NCBI GenBank assembly: GCA_008933995.1
Contig: WARS01004015.1
Coordinates: forward strand, 766,115-830,114
DNA from: Datnioides undecimradiatus
Lineage: Eukaryota; Chordata; Actinopteri; Lobotiformes; Datnioididae
Length of the DNA: 64,000 nucleotides
Direction: 5' to 3'
Position 1 is the first letter of the stretch, and every line of letters starts with the position of its first letter. Positions 36,241 through 47,296 of this stretch are shown here, one piece after another. The notes under the pieces were generated by a model. It saw nothing but the letters and a program-made list of their open reading frames with translations. It did no database searches and had not been told where the DNA came from. Both the position numbers and the translations under genes were made by a program.

Positions 36241-36398
36241 AAACACAAACAATTCCCTTTAAAGCTCAGAAACAGGAGATGGGCGTCACTTGTGTTTGTT
36301 GCCCTTTAGGCAGGGTCTGAGGTCGGGGACACTGGGCAGCTGAAGGTGGGAGGAAGCATCGTCAACGACAGGCCCCCACAAAGATAGGTGCTGCAAGA

Positions 36399-36401
<3 letters not shown>

Positions 36402-36438
<37 letters not shown>

Positions 36439-36588
36439 GTCTGAGATGCCACTCGGCAGCATGTTGGAATGACATGTATGAACATGTCGGCGCGGCAAAC
36501 AGCTGCATTAAGTGTCAGGTGCCTGCTATGGGAAAATGTGTGTGCGTGAAGAACCACAGCAGTGTGTGTGTGTGTGTGTGTGTGTGTG
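36402..36588. repeat. two (TG)n microsatellites
   Basis: Runs at 36402-36435 and 36562-36588, in the same direction, 126 bases apart. Confidence 0.95.
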
Positions 36589-36699
36589 CAGCAGTGCTTT
36601 GCAGGTTAAAATCAGTATTTGCTGAATAATCTGCTGCAGCAGCACCTGGAGCCTCACACTTTTAATCCCAAATCAAAAAAAAATCAGTGAAAATGCAGC

Positions 36700-36700
<1 letters not shown>

Positions 36701-36734
<34 letters not shown>
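36701..36734. repeat. (GTT)n microsatellite
   Basis: Eleven GTT triplets without interruption. Shorter TTG runs occur at 21172-21200 and AAC runs at 39481-39501. Confidence 0.95.
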
Positions 36735-36784
36735 CTGTCCCTCTCTGCTGCTTCATATCAACACCTGTTTAGGGTTTTAAGGTG

Positions 36785-37060
36785 CGCGCTCTTTCTCCTG
36801 AATCCTGCGTCTTTGTGGATTTACTCCTGGATCGAGGGCGGAGGCTGCAGGATCTCGGCCGGATCTCTGTCCTGATTAAGGAGCCGGGATTAGGAGGCGC
36901 CCGAGCCTTTGTATTTATCATGGATTCATCCTCCGCGCCGCCTGAAATCAATAGGCGGCTCTGTAGGCTTTCACACATCCATCTACTCTCACAGATCAAT
37001 CCCCCTCCAATCCTCCCCGGCCCTCAGCAGGAGCGCCGGGTGCTTTTAGGGTGAAATTAC
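36785..37060. promoter_or_regulatory. candidate noncoding regulatory element
   Basis: Repeat-free block with GATTAAGGAGCCGGGATTAG (two bicoid-type GGATTA/GATTA words), TTGTATTTATCATGG and CTGAAATCAATAGGCGGC. Confidence 0.22.
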
Positions 37061-37119
37061 GTGGTAGTGCTTCTGCTCCTGCCTGCTGGTTTTACAGGAT
37101 GCAACCGCGTCGACTTCAG

Positions 37120-37450
37120 AGACTTTCTCATCACAGAGTGCTGCTTTCGTGGCCAGTGCCACTATTAGCCCAGCTCCCCTCGGCAAAGACTTCAGCCATT
37201 AAAGCCCGCGGTCGCTGCAGCACAAGATGAGGCTGCTCGCGACTGAGATTGGCTATGATAATGGGGCTGCTGTGAGCCTATTAGAGCCCAGTGTGGTTCA
37301 ACCGCCTCCGCCGCAGGTGAGCCGAGGGGCGGCGAGCCCGCGCTGCAAGAAGCATATCCCACGCACTTGGCGTGGCTGAGAGGAAAATTGAATGTTTGAT
37401 GATTTTTGAGCATTTGTGGTGCATTGGCGGCCTGGCTAGACGACAGAAAC
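37120..37450. promoter_or_regulatory. candidate noncoding regulatory element
   Basis: Unique sequence with CACTATTAGCCCAGC, AGCCATTAAAGCCCG, GAGATTGGCTATGATAATGG, CCTATTAGAGCCC and TTGAATGTTTGATG. No convincing frame. Confidence 0.25.
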
Positions 37451-38222
37451 AGGGAGATGAGGAGAAACAGGAGGAGAGAGAGAGAGGAAGCAGTGACAAA
37501 GATCCTCGACTGGATGCTGCAGTTAAATGGTCAGTGTGTAAATGTAACCCCACAGACCATCAGAAGCGCCATATGTTACCTGTAAGCCACTGATTTCTCC
37601 TGTTACTGCCCAGGAAACTGAACCATCAGTCAGAGAGCAGGTTGTTGTGTGTTTGTTGTTTTGCAGCACCACCTTCGCACAGTTCAGTTCGTTTTTGTGC
37701 AACGTGTGCCCAACTTTTGCCAAACTTACATTAAACCATTAAATACAGGCGTAACATCAGGAAAACAGTAAAGTGCCATGTAAAGAAAGCTAAAAGCAGG
37801 GCCTTAGAGGCAGAGTTTGGAGTGTTAGGACTCTGCAGCGGTCTGCAAACATTTAGGATTTTGGTGCTTTTATGCATTTTAAGTGCTGCAATAAAACTTC
37901 CTCTAAAAGAGATGATGCATTTACTGACAGTTGGAAAAAAAGGCCTTTTCGCGACGACACCTCGTTGCACCTTCTTCTTCTGTTCTGGTTTTCAGGCTGT
38001 GTTGTCGAATCGCTGCCACCTGCTGCTTATTTTCAACGATTTCGCTCCTAATACTCACAGAACAGCGGATTGAAACGAGCGTTCATTCACAATTTGCTCA
38101 AAAAATTGAATTAAAAGCTGCAAAACATAAAGACTGAAACTCATTTTGTGTTTAACAGCCACTTTAATGACCCCTGAACGCACCGCAGCTGAACAGCACC
38201 TTCATTCACCGCTGCTCCTTTA

Positions 38223-38395
38223 TTAATAAACCACTCCTCCTGAATGAGCGGGCTGAACATCGGGGAACCTCAGGAACTTCTTTAAAGGATGCAGCTCCAG
38301 GAAGCCTCCCCGCTCCCCGACGTGCAGCGCAGCAGCTCCCTCCTTCAAGATGGCGCCCTGGTCACCGACTTCCACGGCGTCAAAACTCTGCTGCA
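38223..38395 (-). CDS. unassigned ORF, possible terminal exon
   Basis: A frame reading EMQQSFDAVEVGDQGAILKE, then GAAALHVGERGGFLELH, PLKKFLRFPDVQPAHSGG and VVY ends at 38223 and is followed at once by ATTAATAAAG, a poly(A)-like signal. TTGCTCCTCACGCAG before GAGATG would serve as an acceptor. I found no upstream exon with matching phase. The plus strand is also open for 56 codons (38288-38455), so this may be a chance frame or a decayed copy. Product not recognised. Confidence 0.2.
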
Positions 38396-39140
38396 TCTCC
38401 TGCGTGAGGAGCAACGCTATCGTCTGACCAATGAGGTTTTAACGGAGACCTCCTGATGAAACCCACCTTGGCTCTGCTGAAGCAACATCATGAGTGTGAA
38501 CCCTGCCTCACATACCTGCAGTGTACAGCTATGGGTTTTAGGGTTTAGGGGGCAGTGACTGTGTATTGTGGCGGTTGTCCTCCCCCTCCTCCCTGCCTGC
38601 TCACCCTCCACCTCCCCCACGCCCCCGCCACCTCCTCCAACTCTCTGCTTTCCCTGCTGCCTGGCCAGCTAATCCCATTATCAGTGAGGCGTACAACGCT
38701 GAGAATGTGGCCTGCTAACTGACCAGCTGCTCCGAGATCACAACCCACCGCGCGCGCTGCAAGAGTGTCAGCGGCAGCAAGGGAGGCTAAAGTCCGTCTT
38801 AGTCGAGAGCTGCAAGGCGAAGGGTCGAGAAAGAACAGGAGAAACCCGGCGATTTAGCAGATCAGCAAAGCATTAAAACAAAAGGAGAACAAAATAAAAA
38901 AATAAAAACTGTTTTTGTGACATAAGATTTCTGTTATTTTTGGTTAATTGTAAATATGACACCACAGGTTTTGCTGGATTATGCAATATACGGCCTGTAT
39001 TATGCACATATGTTTCAGCAGGTAACCATGTAGCGGTGCTGATGCTTCCCTGCCGCACATCACTGGTAGATTCTCCCTGATTAAACTAACAGGTTTTTAT
39101 TAGGTGGGGTGAGATGCAGGCAGAGCAAATCACACTTGAA

Positions 39141-39144
39141 TAAC

Positions 39145-39180
<36 letters not shown>
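39141..39180. repeat. (AAT)n microsatellite
   Basis: About thirteen AAT triplets, preceded by one AAC. Confidence 0.95.
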
Positions 39181-39181
<1 letters not shown>

Positions 39182-39769
39182 TTTTCATTGGTTCAGGAGG
39201 GAGAAGTCAGGTGGCAGCCCTGAAATCTGATTGGCCAGCGAATTATATTAAACTCTGGTTTGGCTAGCACACGCTTAGCGAGGCGGGACTTCAGTTCAGT
39301 TCAAGCCAACCCACTGACTGTTTGAGAGCATCTGCAAACGTTTCCCTTTGTGAGACAAGTATGAATTATAACATTAGAATATAAATATGAATTATGTATA
39401 AATGATAAAGTAATTAATAAAATACAGAAGATGAATTTTCTCTGTGGTGTTGTTTTTCATCTTTAAAAAACACAATGCGTCAACAACAACAACAACAACA
39501 ACCGCGTCAGTTACTGTGGTTTTTAGTATTTAAAAGCGGTCACAAACCACGGGTTCCTCATAACAAACTGTAACTGAGGACTCAACTATTAATTTAGTGT
39601 TTAGTTGTTGTTTCGGTCTTTTCAATCGGAAACACATCAGGGGTGAACTCGTCTGCAAAATCACGTGGTTAATTGGAAACAGCATTTAAACCTCAGTCTA
39701 ACAGCGTCTGTCCGGTCGTCGTGCAGCTGAACGTCACATTTGCTTCTTATTTTTTCTTTTTTTTGCCAA

Positions 39770-40150
39770 AAAAGTGTCACTTTTTGCAGCGTGCTCTGGC
39801 CCGGCGGCCCAGCAGCCTGCCAGCCTATCAGCCCCGACACTGGCTCTCCTGCCTGCTAGCTAGCGCGCTAGCCGAACGCTTATGTGTAACTCCCCGAGGA
39901 AAGGTGGCGTTGGAGTTCCATGACGCAGCACAATAATGCCGAGTCACTCGGAGCGTCGCTAATCCCGCTTCCCAAACAATGTGAGAGGCCCAGCGGATAT
40001 CAGAGAGGCAGAGTAAGACCAGATTAAGCGACCTGGAAGCGTTTCCACTCTGTGCCAGTCGAGCTGAAAAGTCAATTTTAACGAGGCGCTTCGTCTCAAT
40101 TTGGCTCGGAAGACGAGTGAGGCCACTGTGGTTTTCATTCAAGTGATTTT
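39770..40150. promoter_or_regulatory. candidate noncoding regulatory element
   Basis: Unique sequence with GCACAATAATGCC, CGCTAATCCCGCTTCCC, CCAAACAATG, CCAGATTAAGCG and GAAAAGTCAATTTTAACG, in mixed GC/AT texture. Confidence 0.22.
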
Positions 40151-42689
40151 TAAAACTCAAATTTCTTTATTTTTATTCTGTTTTGGACTTTGCAGCCCGT
40201 CAAACCATGAAGTCACACAACTTATTTTAAAATACTGAAATTATCATCTGATCTGCGAGCTTCTGTCCTGTTCTGCATAAAAAGCTCAGGGAATCGTTTG
40301 ATTTCACATGATTTTATATCGTCCTGAAGATGATTCTGGCAAATTTTTGATTTTTTTTTTTTCATTTATCAAACTGAACACGACAGATCGATCGCTGTCA
40401 CAAATCTACTGTCAATAACAAGATATTAGAACTTATTTCTAATGCACAAACTCATCATATTAGGATTAATAAACATTTCATCTCGTTATAACATTAAATG
40501 TTTCATTTATTATTAAGATAAGTTGGTGGAAGTGTCCCCTCATTGTATGGATAAAGACTAAATTCCTCATTTATCTGCTCTTTGCACAGTTTCCTGCGAT
40601 GATCAGAAATAAAATGACATGTTTCACATTGAAACAAGAAAAAAATTATTACAAATTTTAAAACAAAAAAGGTACATGTGGAAATAATGTGGAAATATCT
40701 TGTCATTGTATGAAAAACATCTTAAAGCAATAAACACGTTATGGTCTGATGCTGAGCAAAAAGCAGTTTTTATGTTAATTTTCATGTATTTTTTATTAAT
40801 TATAAAAACCGTTTGGCCCGTTTTGTGCAGCAGAAACAACCTGATGTGACTGAACTGAAGCGAGAGAAAAGCCCGAAACAAAAGAGCTGAAAAGATGCTA
40901 CTAAGCGCCCGTGTAGAGGCTATTGAGGGGGATTCTCTGTGGCCGTGGAGCTGGTTTAGCATTGAAAATGATAAACAGAGAATTGAAGTTTTAGTTGAAG
41001 TTGGTGATGTGGTTTTAGGATATTCTCCTAAAAATACAGCAAAATTGGTTAAAAATGAGGGAACCCGGTGCTGATATTTGGTCAGATCTGGAAATATATT
41101 ATTGTTTGCATGAATCTTTTCATTATAACATCTTCATTTCTTTTATCTAAATGTGACTAAATGCAGAAAATAGTGTGTTTCTCTTTTAAAACTCCAGATT
41201 TTGTGCCTCCTGGACCTGACTAACGTGAACAAACGCAGAGAACGTGGCTCTTTCGACGCTGAGGAACACGTTTTTGGACAAACTGCATTAAAGCAGCGTG
41301 AAATGCGACAGATTCGAGCAGTTTTATCCGTCGGCTGCTGCGATAACGCCGCGCCGCTCGGCTCGGCGCGGGAGGAGAAGCACGCCGCGTCTCCGTCGGG
41401 TCTCTGGGTGATGTCAGCCGTCCTCTGGGTTCAGCTCTAAACCAACACTGATTAATAATTTATGGATCATCCCATTATGCCACTTTACACAGTTCAAAGG
41501 CTACTTGTTGCATCCCAATTGTTCACTCTGGTATAAAGAACCACGCTCAGCCTTTTTGCATCAGTATTTCTTATAAATGGAATTTGGGGCGGTCTGTCCT
41601 CACATCAGCGGATAAAGAAGATTAAAAGTGGACATCCTCCTCCTCCCTCCTTTCCTCCTCCACTCCCTCCTTTCCTCCTCCTCGTTCCTCTTCCTCCCCT
41701 CCTTCCATCTCCAGCTCGGCCTCGGGGGCTTTGATGTGTCTGCGTGATGCTCCTGAGGAGGCTGACACCAGATACTGGTCGAGTTTCCATCGTCTAACGA
41801 ACTGGAAACTGCAAACAGAGCTGCTGCACGCTGAAGACAACAACGCGGCTGCTCCTGATTGGTCCTTTAAATCCTGGATAATGAAGGAATTTCACTTATT
41901 AATCAATGTGAGTTTCAGCAAAATGTCTGTTTACAATCAATTTATCTGTTATCTAACATTTAAATTCCACCTGAAGAAAAAACAAACAATAAAAACTGTA
42001 TTTTTATGAGAAGTTTATCATTACTTCACCTCATTTTAATGTTTTATATCACACGAAACCATCAAAACACTGAAAACATAAAGATATCTGTCAGTGACGG
42101 CGGATTTATTTTATTTCTGCCATGCTGTTAAGCGATCTTACGTTGACTTCCGCGCTGGCGCTGTTCAGAAGCGCCCTTCACTTGACTTTTTCCGCGTGTC
42201 TTTTAGGTGACCTTGTTGTCATAGTAACAGCAGCGAACAAGCGGCTAGCAGCTGAAGCAACAAAGCAGCTACAAACGCAGCCCATCTTGGTTTAAGTGCG
42301 GCGCCTGTGTTTTTGTTCTGACCTCCAGAAACAAACGAAAACACTGAGAATCACGTCAAACAAAGCAGCGAGCTGTTGGTGCGACCACGATGCAAAACTA
42401 CAGAAATTTGGAGAAATGTTTTTAACCAAACTGTGGCGTCCTGTAATTAAAAGATTTGATCTAAGCGGTGCAGCTGCGGCAGAAAGTCACAAACCGGTGT
42501 GAATGTTCACCAGCATTGAGCCGTGTTGATTTCCCGTCGGCGAATAAAGCATCTGAAACAACATTTCTTCCTCCGCCTCCTTAAAAAAATCGATTTGGTG
42601 CGAACAAACAAAGTCGTCTCGCTCCGAACGACTGAAGAATAAAGAATAAAGGTTAAAAGGATGAAACCGCCCAAAGCTTCGGGAGAAAT

Positions 42690-43115
42690 CGACTGGCGGC
42701 GGCGAACAACAGGAGGTCAGCGGGGAGACGCGCCATTAGCATCCCGCTGAAAAGAGGCCCGGGCTGCATTAAATGTCACCGCATACATCTGCTTCCTGCG
42801 CCCGGCGGATGAGTATTGATTGAGAGGCGGACGCGCTCGGCCCGCTGCTTTATTCACAGGTTCTGGTTTTCAAGCTGGTTTCAGTGCGATAACGCAAACG
42901 CTTTTGTTTTGGCCTGGTTGCCGCCGCCCGCCGCCCGCCGCTGCTGTTGGCTCATACTTGTTTTGTGCATCCCTCCACAGTGTCGCCAGTATCCGGGCAG
43001 ATATGTACAATCTCCCTGCCTGTCTCATTTCAATTGGCCTCCATCTGTTTTGTCTATCATGAAAAAGGTCCATATGATCCTCTGCTCTTTGTACAAATGG
43101 ACTACTAGCGGATAA
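42690..43115. promoter_or_regulatory. candidate noncoding regulatory element
   Basis: Contains CGCCATTAGCATCCCGC, GCATTAAATGTCACCGC, GAGTATTGATTGAG and, at 43019-43108, a CpG-free unique run with TTTCAATTGGCCTCC, GTCCATATGATCC and CTTTGTACAAATGG. Confidence 0.28.
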
Positions 43116-43294
43116 GGGACCCCCCCACCCTCCACCCACCCACCACCCCGCCCACCACCATCTCCTCCTGACACCACACCTCCCTGAAACATTAGCCCTG
43201 GATTCCAAGGGCTGCGTCCTGCCGCTGCTTTGTCCCACCCAGCGCGCCCGGGGCGGGATCTTGGTACTGCGAGTTTTAAATGCTGCAGAAAAAA

Positions 43295-43296
<2 letters not shown>

Positions 43297-43349
<53 letters not shown>
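43297..43349. repeat. (GT)n microsatellite, 26 repeats, then poly(G)
   Basis: A pure GT run ending in TGTGGGGGGGG. A second GT run lies at 43820-43842. Confidence 0.97.
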
Positions 43350-45615
43350 GTGGGGGGGGTCATGGGCTCTTTATTAACCCTACAGTGACTAGCTAATGTG
43401 ATTGAAGTGGAACCACCTGGCGTGGGGAACTGTATAGTCAGCTGCCACTGAAGGCCGGCGAATGGGGAGGACCAGGTGCTGCGCTGCAGCCTCTTAATTG
43501 TTGCCATGTAATAGCTCGCTTCAGTGCACAGTGTGGCTCGGGGCTAGGATTAAAAAAAAAAAAGAAAAGCTGTTGCTGCTAGCTAGCACACAGAAGTCCA
43601 TTTTCTTTCACTACACCCGCCCCAGTCCTACCCTCTTAACCCCCCCCAGCACCACCGCCCACCACCCAATCCACAGACACACACTCCTTCAGTGGTAATG
43701 AAAGAAAAAGGGAATGGACTCGGGGAAGAGGGGATGAAAGGAGGCCAGGAGTGCTGTTTTTATTTGGTTACGTTTGCTGGAGGAGGCTATCTGAGGTGAA
43801 CAGCCACCGTCCTGGGGGAGTGTGTGTGTGTGTGTGTGTGTGTTTGGATGCATCTCTATCTGCCCCTGGATGACGACAGGGCTCAAAAGACGGACACTCT
43901 GCCCTGATTCAGTTGCACGGGTCCGGGAAGTTGCACAGGAGCAAACCTTTGCGCTCCTTCAACCTGAACGAGGCGAGAAGAGTTCATGAATCTGCATCTG
44001 GATCCTGATTTGCATTAAAACACCCACGGAGAGAAAATGCCTGTTGAGATGTTGAGAAATGTTTTATTCCTGCGTCTGCGCCGAAAACCAATCGCTGTTT
44101 CCCTTCAGCCGCCAAACATTTAGACAAACCCCTCGTTTCTGTCGCAAAAAGCTGATTTTCTGACAAAATAAAGAAAAAAGATGCAGGCGTTCTGCAGACC
44201 GGAGCAGGGACGTGCACCGAGAGCTGTTTAAAGCTGCACTTGTTGATAATTTAATAAGATCAGTGAGTCAAAAGTGAGAAAGCAGCGTTTTGGCTAAATG
44301 CAAACATCTGATCGTTAAGGACGTTCTTGACGTTTCATGGTTCCTCAACTTCATCTGCTGCGTGCAGTGAGTTTTCACAGCTTCTGAAGTGAAACTGAAG
44401 CTCGGCCCAGAGTCTGCAGCTGACTCTCTGTAGTTTCGTCAGTGTTAGACACAGTTTTCACAAGATTTCTGACGCTGCTACAATAAAATCTTAAACGTCG
44501 ACTGTCGCGTCATATTTTAAAGTGCCCCTGTCGTTTCGTCCAATCCTGCAAACGTCGTTCTGCATCAGTCGAAGTCGATCGTCGTGTGATTGAAACCGAA
44601 CCGCCATGTGTTTCCGTGTGTGTTCAGTCGAAGTGCGAGCGCTCACACACTCTGTCGGTGTAACACAATCTCCCTGAGTGTGACTGCGGCCACAGATGGA
44701 GCTGATGCTCTGAGGAGGAGCGGTGGGAGGAGGCTGAGTGCTGCTGTTGTTCGGGGACCTTCGGCCTCCAACCGCCACCCGCCCCTCCCTCGCTGCACCG
44801 GCTGCCAGGTAACCGTCCAAAGAGCCCGACTGCCTGATCTCCTGCAGGACCCCGGGGGCCGGGAGGAGCCCGGCTGGGATTACTGCAGCGACAGACAACA
44901 GAACAACAGGGTGGATGCTCAGGAGCGATGATCACCCTCCGCTTCATACTGCCACGTATAAATATTAATGCAGCAGGTCGACACTTGCACCAGAGCAGAC
45001 AGGGAGGAGTTCATTTAACTTCAGCGTTTTAATAAAATACCGTCTGATAAAAGTCAGATTTTACCGTCAGGGTGAGAGAACAACAAAACCAAACATCCAA
45101 AACAACCAAACCAGCACATTTGAGCAACTTGAAGCAGCAAATGTTTGTCTTTGTCTTGATATTTCACCATAACAACTAGTAAAATTGCACAAATATGAAT
45201 TAATTTTCTGCTTTAATCAGAATTTTATGGTGTTAATTATCAAATAAATAAAAAAATACACATGCAAAACCATAATTTGTTAGTATTTTAAGCATTTATC
45301 AAAACTTAACATCACGGTGACGCTGGAGGAAACAGGAATCAGGTTTTTAAGGTTCATCATCTGGGAACCATGAACGCGTAGCACCCATCTCATAGCTGAT
45401 CAGTTACTCAGTGTGAACCAAAGTGGTGGAAACGTCTGAAGGCCTGCACAGCTGAATAAAGCTTCAACATTGCTATTTTAGCTCTTATGCAACCTGTGCA
45501 GGTGTCTGAGATCCGATCACACTCCCGCAGCAGTTTTCAACATTGTTCTTCTGTTTGAGGAACATGTACATCAGTCCAGAGCTGTTTAAGACCTTACTCC
45601 TCTTCCCACACTGTA

Positions 45616-45950
45616 TGAGGTGCGACCAAACAGCAAAAACTGCCCCTGCTTTAAATTTCACCTCCTTCCTCCTCAGAGTAGTAACCCTGTGCGGCGATAC
45701 ATCGCTCCTGGAGCTCCTGCGGGATCTTTTCCCTGTAACGCATCATTTGCAACTTTGCGCTGGATTTCCTTCAACTGTGTGACGCCGCAGTTCAGTGTTG
45801 ACAGTTTCACCCTGTGGGATGAATTCACAATGCGCACCATGAGGAGGACCATAATGCTCTGGGTTGCGCTCCTGACCCGATGAACCTTCCTCGCCTTTGT
45901 CGCGTTGGTGATCGTTCACATGATGCTTTGGGTTTGATGTCTGCAGTTTG
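45616..45950 (-). pseudogene. eroded mariner-like transposase remnant, C-terminal part
   Basis: A minus-strand frame contains GAHCEFIPQGETVN (about 45798-45840), resembling the mariner motif before the second catalytic Asp (EFVPxGQTVN). A separate frame gives ERCIAAQGYYSEEEGGEI and a TAA at 45651-45653, resembling mariner C-termini (RCIxxxGxYFEG). Between them the residues expected around the second and third catalytic positions are missing and the frame is broken. About 35 bases past the stop, GAGGTGCGACCAAA next to a TA at 45614-45615 is plausible as a terminal repeat. It is dead. Family assignment is by motif only. Confidence 0.55.
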
Positions 45951-46439
45951 CAGATGACGGACTGCATCATGCCGCAGGATCAGCGTCTCCTGTATGTCGA
46001 AACTGAAACAGTCGTTAATTATCACGAACCTTGACGAAACATCACAGCGTTGACCTGAAAACATCTGAGGAAGCTCCTCTTCCCTCTGCAACGCAGTTTG
46101 AAATGTACTTTGGGATTCCCCACGCTTCCTCTCAGAGCACCCGCCTCACCAACATCTGCAGAACCAAAACTCCAATCTGCAGAAATGCGAAGCGCCCTCC
46201 GCAGCGCACGGCGTGTCGTGCGGAGCGTAATGAGGAATCCACCTCCTCGCCTGGTGCGCCACACATGAAAGCATTTAATCAGAGAGTGCGGGCGAAACCG
46301 ACGAGAGGGGAGAGGAATAAGGAAATGACAACAAAAGGACGATGACGGGAATGAGACTGAACCTCAAATCCTGTCGTTCGACCTCTGAGCGGTCTGTCAG
46401 TCACACCCGTCCATGTTTACAAATGGCTGAATGGAATAC

Positions 46440-46790
46440 TTTAATACTCTGAGCCGGCTCCATCCCGCCGGTGCTCAGCTGCCTTTGTGGGGAATGTATC
46501 TATAAAATGTCTCAGGGAGCCGTCTCTCCATTTGACGGCCCTCCGGGAGAACAAAGGCTCAGCGCTAATGCAGCGCGGATCAACCGCCTGCTTTTCTATT
46601 GAGCAAGGTGCCAAGATGCACTCGCTTTTAAAGCCGGAGCGCCCGACGCCGGCCACGAGGGAACCGGCTTCAAAGCCTAATGCAAAGTGAGTCATCCGCC
46701 GCCCCGTCTCACATTAAGTCCCCCTTTAATTCAGCCCCCTTTGGTTAATTATTTGCTATTGTGTTTGACCCATCTGAGCCCGTGTCGACA
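46440..46790. promoter_or_regulatory. candidate noncoding regulatory element
   Basis: Unique block with ATGTATCTATAAAATGTC, GAGAACAAAGGCTCAGC (SOX-type ACAAAG), GCTAATGCAGCGC, TTTCTATTGAGC and TTGGTTAATTATTTGC. No splice-supported exon. Confidence 0.28.
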
Positions 46791-46878
46791 TTCAGAGAAA
46801 TTAGTTGGAAGAGGGCGTTCTGGTGATTCGAGGACGACCCAAAAGCACAGCAGCCCGGAAAAATGTGGGCCGGCGATG

Positions 46879-46932
46879 GTGTGTGTGTGTGTGTGCGTGT
46901 GTGTTTGTGTGTGTGTGTGTGGGGGGGGGGGG
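46879..46932. repeat. (GT)n then a run of 12 G
   Basis: An interrupted GT run (one GC, one TTT) ending in a G run at about 46920-46932. Length errors are likely here. Confidence 0.92.
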
Positions 46933-47154
46933 TGGGCCCTGCACCGCCGCCAAACGCTTGACAACCAGCGGGCCCCATGTGGCCGACCGGGTTCTGCCGG
47001 GTGTCACCCTCTTGTTGCTGTTTTGTTGTTGTTATTTATTTACAGAAGCGGTGAGATGCGACGATGAGTGAGAGCTTCGCCTCGGGTGCCAGGAGCAAAA
47101 CTGTCGAGGAGGGCGGATTTGGGTTTTTTTTTCTTTTTTTTTTGGCACCGCCAC

Positions 47155-47296
47155 GGCGTCCAGCGGAGACTCGGTCCAGCCAGCGGACAGAGGGAGAGCG
47201 AGGACGAGCCATCTGTGGGACAGACATGGTAGACGTCTCTCAGCCGGTGCCAGGAAGCGATGGCACCGAGGCCGGGCTCAGTCACACCAGCAGAGG
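47155..47296 (+). CDS. possible first coding exon, unassigned
   Basis: A T-rich run (47120-47142) leads to an AG, then about 65 bases of GA-rich leader and ATGGTAGACGTCTCTC starting at 47226. The frame MVDVSQPVPGSDGTEAG, then LSHTSR, meets an AGAG/GTGAGA donor at about 47296. No downstream exon was found and I do not recognise the peptide. Confidence 0.18.

Larger units (their letters stand above)
36241..45615. other. no confident gene: unique sequence with candidate regulatory blocks
   Basis: Includes the candidate blocks at 36.8, 37.1, 39.8 and 42.7 kb, the unassigned ORF at 38.2 kb, a CCTCCTTT-type pyrimidine tract at 41630-41705 and AT-rich flanks at 39350-39650 and 40200-41160. Confidence 0.6.
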
